Notes: generated by a model not told the origin, from the sequence alone. A stretch of DNA of 64,000 nt from CBDFGS01 sp965247255 (GCA_965247255.1 CBDFGS010000011.1:62001-126000), one strand, 5' to 3'; shown: positions 7,202 to 15,905, counted from the first letter of the stretch. Program-made: numbers and translations.

Positions 7202-8671
7202 ATGGCCGAGCAGCGAACATCCGGCACGACACCCGGCGGCGCCGTCCCCCCCGGCGGCGCCTCGCCCCCCGGCGTACCACCCGCAGTCCACGCCTCGCCC
7301 GCCCAGCCATCGGACCAGACCAGCGCCAACGCGCTTACGCGGTCTCTGAACTGGCTCGAGAAGCACATGCTTGTGCTCGTCATCGGTGGGCTGTTTTCGG
7401 GCATCGCGGCCGCGAGCGTGTCTCAGCCTGTGGTCGACCAGGTGGGCTCCGTCATCAACGTATTCATGGACATGTACGACCTGTTGGCGCCGATCGCCAT
7501 ATTCCTGATCCTAACCCCTTCACTGGCGAGGCTCTTCTCGACCAGGGCCATGGGGCGGTTTGGTCTCTTCGTTATCAAGTGGTACGCGGTACGCAAGGTG
7601 TTGGCTTGCCTCTGGGCGGTGATTTTCATTCTGGCCGTGTTTCGGATACCCATTCTGCCGCAGGGCTCTCTCTCGCTGGCCGATGGGATCGCGCAGACCA
7701 CGAAAACGCTGGCCGTGATGGCTGCTACCAGCACCTACTTCTGGGCTATGTACGCGGCTATCCTGGTATCGGTAGTGTCGACAAGGGTCGAAAGAGTGAC
7801 ACGCGCGCTCGAAAAGGTCATGAACGCCGTAGAGGTCGCGGGCAGCTATCTAATGCCGGCCATGCCCGTGTTCATGTTCGGCATCGGGGCCTACATCTTC
7901 GGACTACCCGACCACGTGCAAGAGCAGATCGGGATAGAGTCGGAGGCGAGGAGTGTCATGCTGGACCTGGACATCTGGGGCTGGACAACCAGCCCGCAGA
8001 CTCCGGCCGGGATGATAACGATATACGTGATCGGCGCAGTGCTCACCGCCATCGCTTGCTTCATCTGGCAGCTCGCCTTTCTCGTCATCGCGAGGAGTCA
8101 GGAGGCCAGGTTTTCCATCACCAGCTACTTCAAGGATTACTGGGTAAAGGTATACCCGTTGCTGTGGGCCACGAGCTCAGAGGCTTTGGCCACTCCGCTG
8201 AATCTATACCTGACCAAGAAGCACGCGCCATGGATACGCCATGACGTCAGACGCTTCATTATCGGCATCGGCAGCTACATGAACATAAGCGGCACCATAA
8301 TAAACGTATTCATCCTGGGCGCCATAGTCTTGCTCATACTGGGCCTGAACGTCTCCGTCGTCGAGCTGCTGTTCCTGCTGCCGGTCGTGTTCCTGATCAG
8401 CTACGGCGTTCCAGGGATCCCAGGGGAGCTCATTTTGTTTGCCGGGCCTATGACCACCATGTTGAACATACCGGAAGCGATGCTGCCAGTCTTTCTCGCC
8501 GTATACCTTGGCGTACAGCTAGGACTACCTGACTCATTCCGCACGGGCAACAACAGTACCGACGACTACATAGGCGCGATCTTGATGAACGCCGTATACG
8601 AAAAGAGCTTCGCACCGAAGTCCGACGCCCCGGTCGCCGCGCCAACGACCTCCGAAGGTACAGCTAGCTAG
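7202..8671 (+). CDS. Dicarboxylate/amino acid:cation symporter-like protein (SDF/DAACS family)
   Basis: The 489-residue membrane protein begins with a Pro/Gly/Ala-rich, probably cytosolic tail of about 45 residues, followed by around eight hydrophobic segments. The C-terminal half carries degenerate forms of SDF-family landmarks: GSYMNISGTIIN where the helical hairpin and NMDGT motif would be, VPGIPGE matching the HP2 PGIPGG turn, and RTGNNSTDD matching RTMVNVTGD. These residues bind substrate and sodium in GltPh, so a secondary transporter of small organic acids is likely, but the changes make specificity unpredictable. I prefer the ATG at 7202, preceded by GAGGAGG; one at 7169 is possible. 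Confidence 0.65.
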   Translation: MAEQRTSGTTPGGAVPPGGASPPGVPPAVHASPAQPSDQTSANALTRSLNWLEKHMLVLVIGGLFSGIAAASVSQPVVDQVGSVINVFMDMYDLLAPIAIFLILTPSLARLFSTRAMGRFGLFVIKWYAVRKVLACLWAVIFILAVFRIPILPQGSLSLADGIAQTTKTLAVMAATSTYFWAMYAAILVSVVSTRVERVTRALEKVMNAVEVAGSYLMPAMPVFMFGIGAYIFGLPDHVQEQIGIESEARSVMLDLDIWGWTTSPQTPAGMITIYVIGAVLTAIACFIWQLAFLVIARSQEARFSITSYFKDYWVKVYPLLWATSSEALATPLNLYLTKKHAPWIRHDVRRFIIGIGSYMNISGTIINVFILGAIVLLILGLNVSVVELLFLLPVVFLISYGVPGIPGELILFAGPMTTMLNIPEAMLPVFLAVYLGVQLGLPDSFRTGNNSTDDYIGAILMNAVYEKSFAPKSDAPVAAPTTSEGTAS

Positions 8672-8731
8672 AATCGGAGGCCGCCTCCACCTCTCAGAGA
8701 GCGCGCCCGTGTCCACCTAGGCCTCTATGCC

Positions 8732-8836
8732 CCTGTCACCCTGAGCAGAGGTCTGGGGTGGCGACGGGGCCTGACGGCGTCGCATTGAAAGCCGCCCCCA
8801 CCCCAGGTGCTTCGTCAGCAGCCTCCTCAGCACGAC
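8732..8836. repeat. Dispersed intergenic repeat, full-length copy
   Basis: This non-coding block starts CCTGTCACCCTGAGCAGAGG, contains TCTGGGGTGG and its near-complement CCACCCCAGG, and ends in CAGCCTCCTCAGCACGACA. A closely similar block lies at 35150-35252, and fragments lie near 4585, 49703 and 53283. The internal inverted arms suggest a folded REP-like or non-autonomous element. Confidence 0.6.
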
Positions 8837-8867
8837 ATTGTTGACACAACGTCCGCTGGGGGTGGCG

Positions 8868-9566
8868 CTATCGGGGCGGACCTTCGGCCCCCTCCGAACG
8901 GAGGAGGGACTCGTCGGCGCGACGGACCTCCGCTGCGAACGCCGCGATCTTTCGCACGTCTTTCACGCCGTCGGTCTCGACGCCGCTGGAGACGTCGACG
9001 CCCCAGGGGCGCACTCGCTCCATCGCCTCGCGAACATTCTCAGGGGTGAGCCCGCCGGCGAGGAAGAAATCGTAACTACCGGTCAGCGCCTCGGCGATGC
9101 TCCAGTCGAAGGCGTGTCCCGTGCCGCCCTGGGAGCCTTCGCGGTATTTGTCGAGGGTGGCCGTCTGACCGAGCGATACGACCTCCTCGACGCGCGAGCG
9201 CGTCTCTTCAATGGCCTGTTCCAGCGGGCGGTCGTCGCGCACCTTGATCTGCTTGATGACCGGAACGGAGAGCTGACGCCACTGCTCCGGGGACTCGCTG
9301 CCGCACAGCTGCGCCACGTCCAGGCCGCACTCACCAACCACTGACTCGACCAGGTCGATGGGCTGGTCGGCGAAAAGGCCTACCAGCCGGGGCCCGCCGT
9401 CGCCCCGCTGACGCCGGTATTCCTCGATGATCGCGCGAGCATCGTCGACAGGGAGCCGGCGGCGCGCCCCCGGGACGAACACGAAGCCGATCAAGTCGGC
9501 TCCCGCCTGGGCGGCTGCCACGGCGGCGGTGGCGTCGCGGAGCCCGTCGATCTTCAGGGTGGTCAA
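8868..9566 (-). CDS. trpF: Phosphoribosylanthranilate isomerase
   Basis: TrpF catalyses the Amadori rearrangement of phosphoribosylanthranilate to CdRP in tryptophan synthesis. The 232-residue (beta/alpha)8 protein has the N-terminal catalytic region (KIDGLRDATAAVAAAQAGADLIGFVFV; the usual Cys after KICG is here Asp), VGLFAD, QLCGSESPEQW and the phosphate-binding FLAGGLTPENV and VDVSSGVET segments. Replacement of the catalytic Cys in the KxCG motif by Asp (KIDG) is unusual and could affect activity. Translation probably starts at TTG, preceded by AAAGGTAG. It is the last gene of the trp operon here, separated from trpC by 269 bp holding a repeat. Confidence 0.92.
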   Translation of the reverse strand: MTTLKIDGLRDATAAVAAAQAGADLIGFVFVPGARRRLPVDDARAIIEEYRRQRGDGGPRLVGLFADQPIDLVESVVGECGLDVAQLCGSESPEQWRQLSVPVIKQIKVRDDRPLEQAIEETRSRVEEVVSLGQTATLDKYREGSQGGTGHAFDWSIAEALTGSYDFFLAGGLTPENVREAMERVRPWGVDVSSGVETDGVKDVRKIAAFAAEVRRADESLLRSEGAEGPPR

Positions 9567-9617
9567 CCGTTGAGTCTACCTTTCATTGTTAAGCTGTCAT
9601 TACTTGGAGTCCGGCTT

Positions 9618-9712
9618 GGAAATCCCCCCTGGCCCCCCTTTTCCAAAGGGGGGAATGGATGGTGCTGCTTTCAAAGGGGGGAACAGATCGTGCTCCTTTC
9701 GAAAGGAGACGG
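9618..9712. repeat. Hairpin-rich repeat between trpF and trpC
   Basis: The block contains GGAAATCCCCCCTGGCCCCC, then TTCCAAAGGGGGG, then two further reiterations of a CTTTC(A/G)AAAGG core. It is the type of dispersed repeat whose plus-strand translation reads NPPWPPFSKGG. Related text lies in the trpG-trpE and trpS-leader spacers. The stems could affect expression of the distal trpF gene. Confidence 0.55.
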
Positions 9713-9835
9713 GATGGCGCCGCGTTTTTCAATGATAGGAACGAACGGTGCACGTTTTTCACAGGGGTCGGAGGCTACACGCTGGGCGACGCCGCACGGT
9801 GAGATTCCAGCAATGCCACGAGGGACGGAAGTATG

Positions 9836-10684
9836 CTAGACATCCCCACGTGCAGAAGAGGCGGTGACGTGGTCGGCTCGCCTAACCCCGGACAGCTCCC
9901 GGAGCTTCTCGCCGGGGTCCGCAGCGGTGACCAGTGCCTCTCCAACGAGTACCGCGTTGGCGCCCGCGTTGCCCAGCCGCTCGACGTGCCCACGCTCGCT
10001 CACGCCGCTCTCACTCACCACGATCTTGCCCGACGGCGCCAGGCGGGCCAGCCGCTCAGTCACCGCCAGGTTGGTATCGAAGGTACGCAGATCGCGGTTG
10101 TTGATGCCAACTATCTCCGCGCCCGCGTCCAGGGCCACGCCAAGCTCCCGCTCATCGTGCACCTCCACCAGGCATTGCAACCAGAGGCGCCCGGCGAGCT
10201 CCATCAGCGACCCCAGGGTATTCGGCTCGAGGATGGCCACGATGAGCAATATGGCGTCTGCCCCGTAGGCGCGAGCCTCGTAGACCTGATACTCGTCGAA
10301 GATGAAGTCCTTCCTGAGGACAGGCACTCCTAGGGGGCGAATCCGGCGCTGCACCAGTTCCAGGTCCTCGATACTGCCCTGGAAGTGATCGGCCTCGGTC
10401 AACACCGAGACCGCTGCGGCGCCGCTGTCGGCATAGGTCGACGCGAGGGCAACCGGGTCGAAGTCCTGCCGGAAAACGCCTTTAACCGGTGACGCCTTCT
10501 TGACCTCGGCGATGACTCGCACGGTATCAGCCCAAAGGGCCCCGGCTAGATTGAGGGGCCGCGGCTGCGAATCGATGCGTTCTTCGATCGCGGAGAGCGG
10601 GACCTCCTGAGCGCGACGGCCGATGTCCCGGCGTTTCGCCGCGACGATCTGGGTCAGGATTGGGGGGGCGTCACTTCGTACCAT
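9836..10684 (-). CDS. trpC: Indole-3-glycerol phosphate synthase
   Basis: TrpC closes the indole ring, converting CdRP to indole-3-glycerol phosphate. The 282-residue barrel has the family sequence in order: VIAEVKKASPVKG (catalytic Lys), DPVALASTYADSGAAAVSVLTE (catalytic Glu region), VLRKDFIFDEYQVYEARAYGADAILLI, VEVHDERELG, VGINNRDLRTF and VVSESGV. Length is typical. It begins 17 bp after trpD ends, the tightest junction in the distal half of the operon. Confidence 0.97.
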   Translation of the reverse strand: MVRSDAPPILTQIVAAKRRDIGRRAQEVPLSAIEERIDSQPRPLNLAGALWADTVRVIAEVKKASPVKGVFRQDFDPVALASTYADSGAAAVSVLTEADHFQGSIEDLELVQRRIRPLGVPVLRKDFIFDEYQVYEARAYGADAILLIVAILEPNTLGSLMELAGRLWLQCLVEVHDERELGVALDAGAEIVGINNRDLRTFDTNLAVTERLARLAPSGKIVVSESGVSERGHVERLGNAGANAVLVGEALVTAADPGEKLRELSGVRRADHVTASSARGDV

Positions 10685-10701
10685 CGCACAACTTCGCCCT
10701 A

Positions 10702-11715
10702 CTACTCCAACCGCTGGCTCAGTTCAACCAGCGCGTTCAGCTTGCCCAGCGCGGCGCCGCTGTCGATAGACTTGGCGGCGATGGAGATTCCTCGCTTAAT
10801 CGTTTGAGCGCGGTCGGCTGCGACCAGCGCCCCGGCGGCATTGGCCAGCACGACGTTGCGCATCGGTCCTACGGACCCCTGGAGCACGTCGCGAGTCGCC
10901 TCCGCGCTCTCTTTTACCGCGCCGACCTTTAGGTCCGTGCGCCGCACCTGCGTGAAATCGAGCTCCTGGGGTGAGATCGTAAACGACGAAACATCGCCGT
11001 CCTTGAGCTCCCATATCTGAGTGTCGTCGGTGAGGCTGATCTCGTCCAGGCCGTCCCTGCCATGCACTACAAGGGCGTGCGAGGCGCCGAGCGTACGGAG
11101 GACATTCGCGATCATCTCGCCCATTGAGGGGTCCGCGACGCCAATCAGCTGCGAGCTCGCGCCGGCCGGATTGGTGAGCGGTCCCAGGATATTGAACACT
11201 GTCCGGATACCAATTTCCCTCCGCGGCCCAGCGGCGAACCTCATCGACGGATGAAACACCTGGGCGAACATGAAGCCGAATCCCACCTCGTCGAGACAGC
11301 GCTTGACACCTTCCGGTCCCAGGTCGATCTTGACGCCCAGCGCCTCCAGAACGTCTGCGCTGCCAGAGGCGCCGGACATCGCCCGATTGCCATGCTTGGC
11401 AACTTTGATCCCCACGCCGGCTACCACCAGGCCCGCCGTCGTTGAGATGTTGAAGGTCCCGGAGGCGTCGCCGCCGGTACCGCAGGTATCGACGAGAGGG
11501 CCGTCGACACTGACGTGCAGCGACTTCGCCTTCATGGCGCGTACCATCCCAACGACCTCTTCGGCAGTCTCGCCCTTCATGCGCAGGCCGGTGACGAAGG
11601 CGCCGAACTGGGCCGGCGTGGCCTCTCCGTCCATAATCTCGTCCATGGCCTGCGCGGCCTCGTCCGTCGATAGACTCGTGCCACCGACCACGGACTCGAT
11701 AGCCTGCTGGATCAT
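10702..11715 (-). CDS. trpD: Anthranilate phosphoribosyltransferase
   Basis: TrpD transfers the phosphoribosyl group of PRPP to anthranilate. The 337-residue protein has the type III phosphoribosyltransferase marks: DTCGTGGDASGTFNIST (PRPP loop), KHGNRAMSGASGSADVLEALG, the RFAAGPRREIGIRTVFNILGPLTNP core and VVHGRDGLDEISL. The start ATG has a GAGG site five bases upstream. Length is normal. Upstream lies the PPOX gene (90 bp), downstream trpC (17 bp). Confidence 0.97.
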   Translation of the reverse strand: MIQQAIESVVGGTSLSTDEAAQAMDEIMDGEATPAQFGAFVTGLRMKGETAEEVVGMVRAMKAKSLHVSVDGPLVDTCGTGGDASGTFNISTTAGLVVAGVGIKVAKHGNRAMSGASGSADVLEALGVKIDLGPEGVKRCLDEVGFGFMFAQVFHPSMRFAAGPRREIGIRTVFNILGPLTNPAGASSQLIGVADPSMGEMIANVLRTLGASHALVVHGRDGLDEISLTDDTQIWELKDGDVSSFTISPQELDFTQVRRTDLKVGAVKESAEATRDVLQGSVGPMRNVVLANAAGALVAADRAQTIKRGISIAAKSIDSGAALGKLNALVELSQRLE

Positions 11716-11805
11716 ATCAACCTCGCTCCCTCAGGCGGCCCCACGGCAGCAAGAGGCTTCTCGGCGCCGGTGTTCGATTTTTGATGCAGAGGACTTGTCC
11801 AGCCC

Positions 11806-12204
11806 TCAGTAGATTATACGCTCTGGCGTGATCCGGATGATGACGCGGGGCCCTTCGGCCGTCAGATCGGCGGCCGCGGCCGGGCCGCGTTCCTCGCCGA
11901 CGTACCTTACCGCATTGCGCAGAGTCGCCTCTGGCACGCCGTCCTGGACAAGCCCGGCTTGTCCCCACACGATGAGGCCTTTGCCATTGTTTGCGGAGTC
12001 TACGATCACCAAGCAGACGTTGGGGTTGGCCTTGATGTTCCGGACCTTGACGCGGCTGGTGAAAGCGGTCGTCACGAAGGCCTCACCGTCGTAGTGGTAC
12101 CAGAGCGGCGTGGCCTGGGGCGTGCCGTCGGGGTTCACCGTGGCGAGCACGGCGAGCAACGGCTCGTCGGTTGTCCTTTTCAGCTCTTGTTCGGTGATTG
12201 GCAT
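11806..12204 (-). CDS. PPOX-class pyridoxamine 5'-phosphate oxidase-like (F420- or FMN-binding) protein
   Basis: The 132-residue split beta-barrel protein belongs to the pyridoxamine phosphate oxidase-like superfamily. LLAVLATVNPDGTPQATPLWYHYDG at the N-terminus and RVKVRNIKANPNVCLVIVD are characteristic of the F420/FMN-binding PPOX group, members of which reduce small molecules or protect against oxidation. It sits between trpG and trpD on the same strand, with 125 bp upstream and 90 bp downstream, so it is probably part of the trp transcript, though no role in tryptophan synthesis is known. F420 use is plausible because cofE lies in this window. Confidence 0.85.
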   Translation of the reverse strand: MPITEQELKRTTDEPLLAVLATVNPDGTPQATPLWYHYDGEAFVTTAFTSRVKVRNIKANPNVCLVIVDSANNGKGLIVWGQAGLVQDGVPEATLRNAVRYVGEERGPAAAADLTAEGPRVIIRITPERIIY

Positions 12205-12329
12205 TAGCTAGCCTTTCGCCAGCGCGGGACATCCTCCAGCTCCACGTCTGCCTCCTCCGTCTTCTTTCAGCGGTAACTGGCTGGCCGGATAGGTCTAAGG
12301 ACGATCCAACCCCGCCGCGCACGCGTATT

Positions 12330-12893
12330 CTACATCTCGAGGAAATTACGCAGGATGTCGTGGCCGACTTTGGTCATGATGGACTCAGGGTGGAACTGGA
12401 TTCCCTCGACTGGGTGGCTCTTGTGTCGCACGCCCATGATGACTCCCTTGTCCGTCCACGCGGTCACCTCTAGCTCCTCGGGGAGGTCGTCGCGGTAGAC
12501 GGCGAGGGAGTGGTAGCGGATCGCCTCGAAGGGGTTCGGGATGCCATGAAACAGGCCTGTCCCGCCGTGGTGGATCAAAGACATCTTGCCGTGCATGATC
12601 TCGCCGGCTGGTCCCACCGTTCCGCCGTAGCTGTAACCGACGCACTGGTGGCCCAGGCACACGCCAAGGGTGGGCGTCTCGCCTCCGAAGCGCAGGACCA
12701 CGTCGTTGGAGATTCCGGCCTTCTCAGGCGTGCGCGGACCCGGGGAGATGACGATCTTCTCCGGGGCCAGCTGCTCGATCTCGGCCACGGTGGTCTCGTC
12801 GTTGCGAGCGACGTGGACGTCGGCCCCCAGCTCGCACAGGTATTGGTACAGGTTGTAAGTGAAGCTGTCGTAGTTGTCGATGAGGAGGATCAT
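12330..12893 (-). CDS. trpG: Anthranilate synthase component II (glutamine amidotransferase)
   Basis: TrpG supplies ammonia from glutamine to TrpE for anthranilate formation. The 187-residue class I amidotransferase shows ILLIDNYDSFTYNLYQYL at the N-terminus, the SPGPRTPEKAGIS loop, the nucleophile in GVCLGHQ and the His/Glu of IQFHPESI. An upstream in-frame extension to 12965 was rejected because the family begins at MILLIDNYDSF. It could also serve as PabA for folate synthesis. A 248-bp spacer with a repeat separates it from trpE. Confidence 0.96.
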   Translation of the reverse strand: MILLIDNYDSFTYNLYQYLCELGADVHVARNDETTVAEIEQLAPEKIVISPGPRTPEKAGISNDVVLRFGGETPTLGVCLGHQCVGYSYGGTVGPAGEIMHGKMSLIHHGGTGLFHGIPNPFEAIRYHSLAVYRDDLPEELEVTAWTDKGVIMGVRHKSHPVEGIQFHPESIMTKVGHDILRNFLEM

Positions 12894-12979
12894 TGTGTTA
12901 CCTACCGCCAGTCCCTCTCCGTATCTCTGTGTTAGCTCCCCCTTGGCGTGCTGTTTTCCGTGCACCTGCGGCTGAATGG

Positions 12980-13092
12980 CAGGAACGAGCCCGTGCTCCC
13001 GCCCACCCGCCCATGAGGTTTCTTTGGAGGAGGGGGAAACCCCCTCTAACCCCCTCCAAAGAGGATACCCCCTTCGGAATCCCCCGAGTCGT
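12980..13092. repeat. Repeat element in the trpG-trpE spacer
   Basis: Sequence beginning GGCAGGAACGAGCCCGTGCT, with a long TTTGGAGG...CCTCCAAAG inverted repeat in the middle and GGAATCCCCC near the end, closely resembles the block at 15750-15851. The central stem is long enough to act as an attenuator-like structure within the trp transcript. Confidence 0.6.
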
Positions 13093-13141
13093 CTGCAACG
13101 CGAGTGCTAAGTAACAGGACGCTAGACCAATACTCAACCCT

Positions 13142-14587
13142 CTACTCCCCCGACTCGGCGCGGTCGATGGCCCGCATCAGGGCCTCAGCCTTGGCGACAG
13201 TCTCTTGGTACTCCTGCTCCTTCTCGCTATCGGCGACGATACCCCCGCCGGCCTGCACGTGAGCGACCCCATCCTTGACCAGCATGGTCCGCAGAAGGAT
13301 CGCCGTGTCCATGTTCCCGGAGAAGCTGAAATACCCGGCCGCTCCGGCGTACGTTCCCCGTTTGTCGGGCTCCAGCTCGGCGATGATCTCCATCGCACGT
13401 ATCTTGGGGGCGCCCGAAAGGGTCCCCGCCGGGAAGCAGGACCGCAGCGCGTCGTAGCAGGTCAGCTCGGGCTTAAGCTCGCCTGTCACGTGAGACACGA
13501 GGTGCATCACGTGGGAGTAACGCTCGACCTCGATTAGCTGCGTAACGTCCACGGAGCCCGGCTGGCTGACCTTGCCGACGTCGTTACGGCCGAGGTCCAC
13601 CAGCATGATGTGCTCGGCCCGCTCCTTCTCGCTCTCGGTCAGCTCCTTCTCCATGTCGGCGTCCTCCTCCGGAGTGGCGCCTCTCGGCCGGGTGCCCGCG
13701 ATGGGGTGGTAGTCGAGGTGGCCGTCCACGCAACGGACGAGCATCTCGGGCGAGGCGCCTACGAGGTGAAAGTCGTCCATGGCGAGATAGAACATGTAGG
13801 GCGACGGGTTGATTCCACGTAGAGCGCGGTAGATCTCGAAAGGGTGCGCGTCGGTCTTCCGGCTGAACCTCTGAGAGAAGACGACTTGAATGCAGTCGCC
13901 GGCGTAGATGTATTCGATGATCTTCTCGATGGCGTTGTCGTAGTGTTCTCGGGTCATGTTCGACGTCACTTCCCCTCGATCCTCGGCTCGGCCACTGCCC
14001 CCAACGACGGGCGCCGAAAGGGGTGCCGCCAGCCTGTCCGCGATCTCCTCGATGCGTGAGACCGCCTGGGCGTACGAGCTGTCGATGTCGCCGTCGAGGC
14101 GGACGTGACTCACGATCCTGATCGAATGGCGCACATGGTCGAACACCAGAAACGTGGTCGTCAGCATGAAAACAGACTCCGGCAGGCCCAGCGGGTCCGA
14201 ATCCGGCGACGGCAGCCGCTCGAAATAGTTAACTCCCTCGTAGGCCACATACCCGACGGCTCCGCCATCGAACCTCTGGTCGTCCCCTGCGCCGACCACC
14301 TTCATGCCGGACAGCGCTTGCTCCACAGGCACGAGAGGGTCTACGGGTCCGCGCTCCTGTCCGGGACCTGTCTTGATGACGTCGTCGGGCTCGGTGCCCA
14401 GGAAGCTGTAGCGAGCGACGCGCTCTCCGCCCTCGACGCTCTCCAGCAGGAAGGAGTACGGCGGCCGCGCGACCTTCAGGTACGCGGAAACCGGCGTCTC
14501 GAGGTCTGCTCTGATCTCGCGGTATACAGGCGTCAGGTTGCCCTGGTCGGCCAGCTTCTTCACTTCATGTAGGGTTGGATGGTACAT
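13142..14587 (-). CDS. trpE: Anthranilate synthase component I
   Basis: TrpE makes anthranilate from chorismate with ammonia delivered by TrpG. The 481-residue protein carries the LLES motif (residues 47-50) that in this family forms part of the tryptophan feedback site, suggesting allosteric inhibition. The chorismate-binding C-terminal domain shows QVVFSQRFSRKTDAHPFEIYRALR, PSPYMFYL, IAGTRPRG, LVDLGRNDVGKVS, FPAGTLSGAPKIRAMEII and YAGAAGYFSFSGNMDTAI. Length is typical. It starts 10 bp after trpS, indicating co-transcription. Confidence 0.97.
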   Translation of the reverse strand: MYHPTLHEVKKLADQGNLTPVYREIRADLETPVSAYLKVARPPYSFLLESVEGGERVARYSFLGTEPDDVIKTGPGQERGPVDPLVPVEQALSGMKVVGAGDDQRFDGGAVGYVAYEGVNYFERLPSPDSDPLGLPESVFMLTTTFLVFDHVRHSIRIVSHVRLDGDIDSSYAQAVSRIEEIADRLAAPLSAPVVGGSGRAEDRGEVTSNMTREHYDNAIEKIIEYIYAGDCIQVVFSQRFSRKTDAHPFEIYRALRGINPSPYMFYLAMDDFHLVGASPEMLVRCVDGHLDYHPIAGTRPRGATPEEDADMEKELTESEKERAEHIMLVDLGRNDVGKVSQPGSVDVTQLIEVERYSHVMHLVSHVTGELKPELTCYDALRSCFPAGTLSGAPKIRAMEIIAELEPDKRGTYAGAAGYFSFSGNMDTAILLRTMLVKDGVAHVQAGGGIVADSEKEQEYQETVAKAEALMRAIDRAESGE

Positions 14588-14597
14588 GTGGGAGACC

Positions 14598-15692
14598 TCA
14601 CCCCCCGCCCCTCTCCGCAGTTGCGGAGGGGGGAGTAGAGGCGCCTGGCAGAACCAGGCCGACGCGGCGTTTGACCTCCTCTAGCTTGGGGCCGCTGACG
14701 GCACGGGCGCTCTCCGCCCCCTGGGCGAGGAGGCGGTCCAACTCCGCCACGTCCTTCATGAGCTCGTCATAGCGCTCTCGAATCGGGTTCAGCTCCTCTA
14801 CGACGGCCTCGGCAACCCTGGTCTTGAGCTGGCCGTATCCGGAGGCATCGGCGAAGTCCGCCTCCACCTCGGACTTTCCCTTGCCGGTGATCACCTTGTA
14901 GATGCCAAGGAGGTTATTCACGCCGGCCCTCTCCACATCGTCAGAGAACCGTATCTCGTTGTCTGAATCGGTGACAGCCCTTTTGATGGAGCGCTCGATC
15001 TCATCGGGCTCGTCCACCATCCGGACCATGTGCCCTCGGACGTGTGAGTAGGTCTTGGCCATCTTGACCGTGGGGTCGTCCAGGCCCATGATGCGCGCGC
15101 CGACCTGGGGAATGACCGGCTCGGGCACAACGAAGGTCTCTCCGAACAGGTGGTTGAAACGCTGTGCGATATCTCGAGCGAGCTCCACGTGCTGCTTCTG
15201 GTCGTCGCCGACCGGGACCTCGTGGGCGTCGTAGAGGATGATGTCGGCGGCCATCAGCACGGGGTAGTCCAGGAGCCCGGCCGACACGCTCTCCTGCTTG
15301 CCGGCCTTGTCCTTGTACTGTGTCATGCGTTCGAGCCACCCCACCGGCGTGACACAGTTGAGCAGCCACGCGCACTCAGCGTGGGCGGTCACGTGACTCT
15401 GAACAAACATAGTGCACCGCTCGGGATCGAGACCCGATGCGAGATACAGCGCCGCCACGGCACGGGTCTGGTGCTGCAGCTCCTCGGGGTCCTGGCGCAC
15501 CGTGATGGCGTGCAGGTCGACGATGCAGAAGAAGTTCTCCTTCTCCGACTGTCGCTCGACCCAGCCCTTGATAGCGCCCAGGTAGTTGCCCAGGTGGAGG
15601 TCTCCGGAGGGCTGAATGCCGCTAAAGACGCGGGTCTTCTTGCTCCGCGGCTGCGCGGCTGCTCCGGCTTCCGGTGTTTGCGTCGTCTGCAT
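14598..15692 (-). CDS. trpS: Tryptophanyl-tRNA synthetase
   Basis: This class I synthetase charges tRNA-Trp. The HIGH-type motif appears as SGIQPSGDLHLGNYLGA, followed by the Trp-binding region (ERCTMFVQSHVTAHAECAWLLNC) and VPVGDDQKQHVELARDIAQRFN. The KMSKS motif is changed to KMAKT, a mild deviation. The 364-residue length is slightly above the usual because of a short Ala/Gln-rich N-terminal tail. I chose the ATG at 15692 because of an AAAGGA site; an alternative start lies at 15719. A T-box leader with a Trp specifier lies upstream, so synthesis should rise when uncharged tRNA-Trp accumulates. Confidence 0.96.
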   Translation of the reverse strand: MQTTQTPEAGAAAQPRSKKTRVFSGIQPSGDLHLGNYLGAIKGWVERQSEKENFFCIVDLHAITVRQDPEELQHQTRAVAALYLASGLDPERCTMFVQSHVTAHAECAWLLNCVTPVGWLERMTQYKDKAGKQESVSAGLLDYPVLMAADIILYDAHEVPVGDDQKQHVELARDIAQRFNHLFGETFVVPEPVIPQVGARIMGLDDPTVKMAKTYSHVRGHMVRMVDEPDEIERSIKRAVTDSDNEIRFSDDVERAGVNNLLGIYKVITGKGKSEVEADFADASGYGQLKTRVAEAVVEELNPIRERYDELMKDVAELDRLLAQGAESARAVSGPKLEEVKRRVGLVLPGASTPPSATAERGGG

Positions 15693-15749
15693 GGTGTATG
15701 TCCTTTCCGTCTGCGCCATGTCCTGGGCCAATCCCTCCAAAACCACGGC

Positions 15750-15851
15750 GGGAACGAGCATTTGGTCCCACCCACCCACTGGATCTCTTTGGAGAGGGGG
15801 ACACCCCCTCTTACCCCGTCTAGAGTGGGTTCGCCCCTGTGGAATCCCCCA
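15750..15851. repeat. Repeat element between the T-box and trpS
   Basis: It begins CGGGAACGAGCATTTGGTCC, carries the CTCTTTGGAGAGGGGGACAC stem region and ends GTGGAATCCCCC; it is clearly related to 12980-13092. It lies inside the trp leader downstream of the T-box terminator. Confidence 0.6.
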
Positions 15852-15873
15852 GCCAATCCGGCGCTGTTCCGAA

Positions 15874-15905
15874 AAGAAAAAACCCGCCCAATCAGGGACG
15901 GGTTT
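15874..15905 (-). terminator. Intrinsic terminator of the T-box
   Basis: On the minus strand an AACCCGTCCC / GGGCGGGTT stem with loop TGATT (15881-15905) is followed by a T-rich run (complement of 15874-15880). It directly follows the T-box sequence and would be displaced by the antiterminator when uncharged tRNA binds. Confidence 0.85.

Noticed and set aside
9570..9839. Plus-strand frame of 89 codons containing NPPWPPFSKGG
   Set aside because: This is the translation of a well-known type of intergenic repeat, not a gene.
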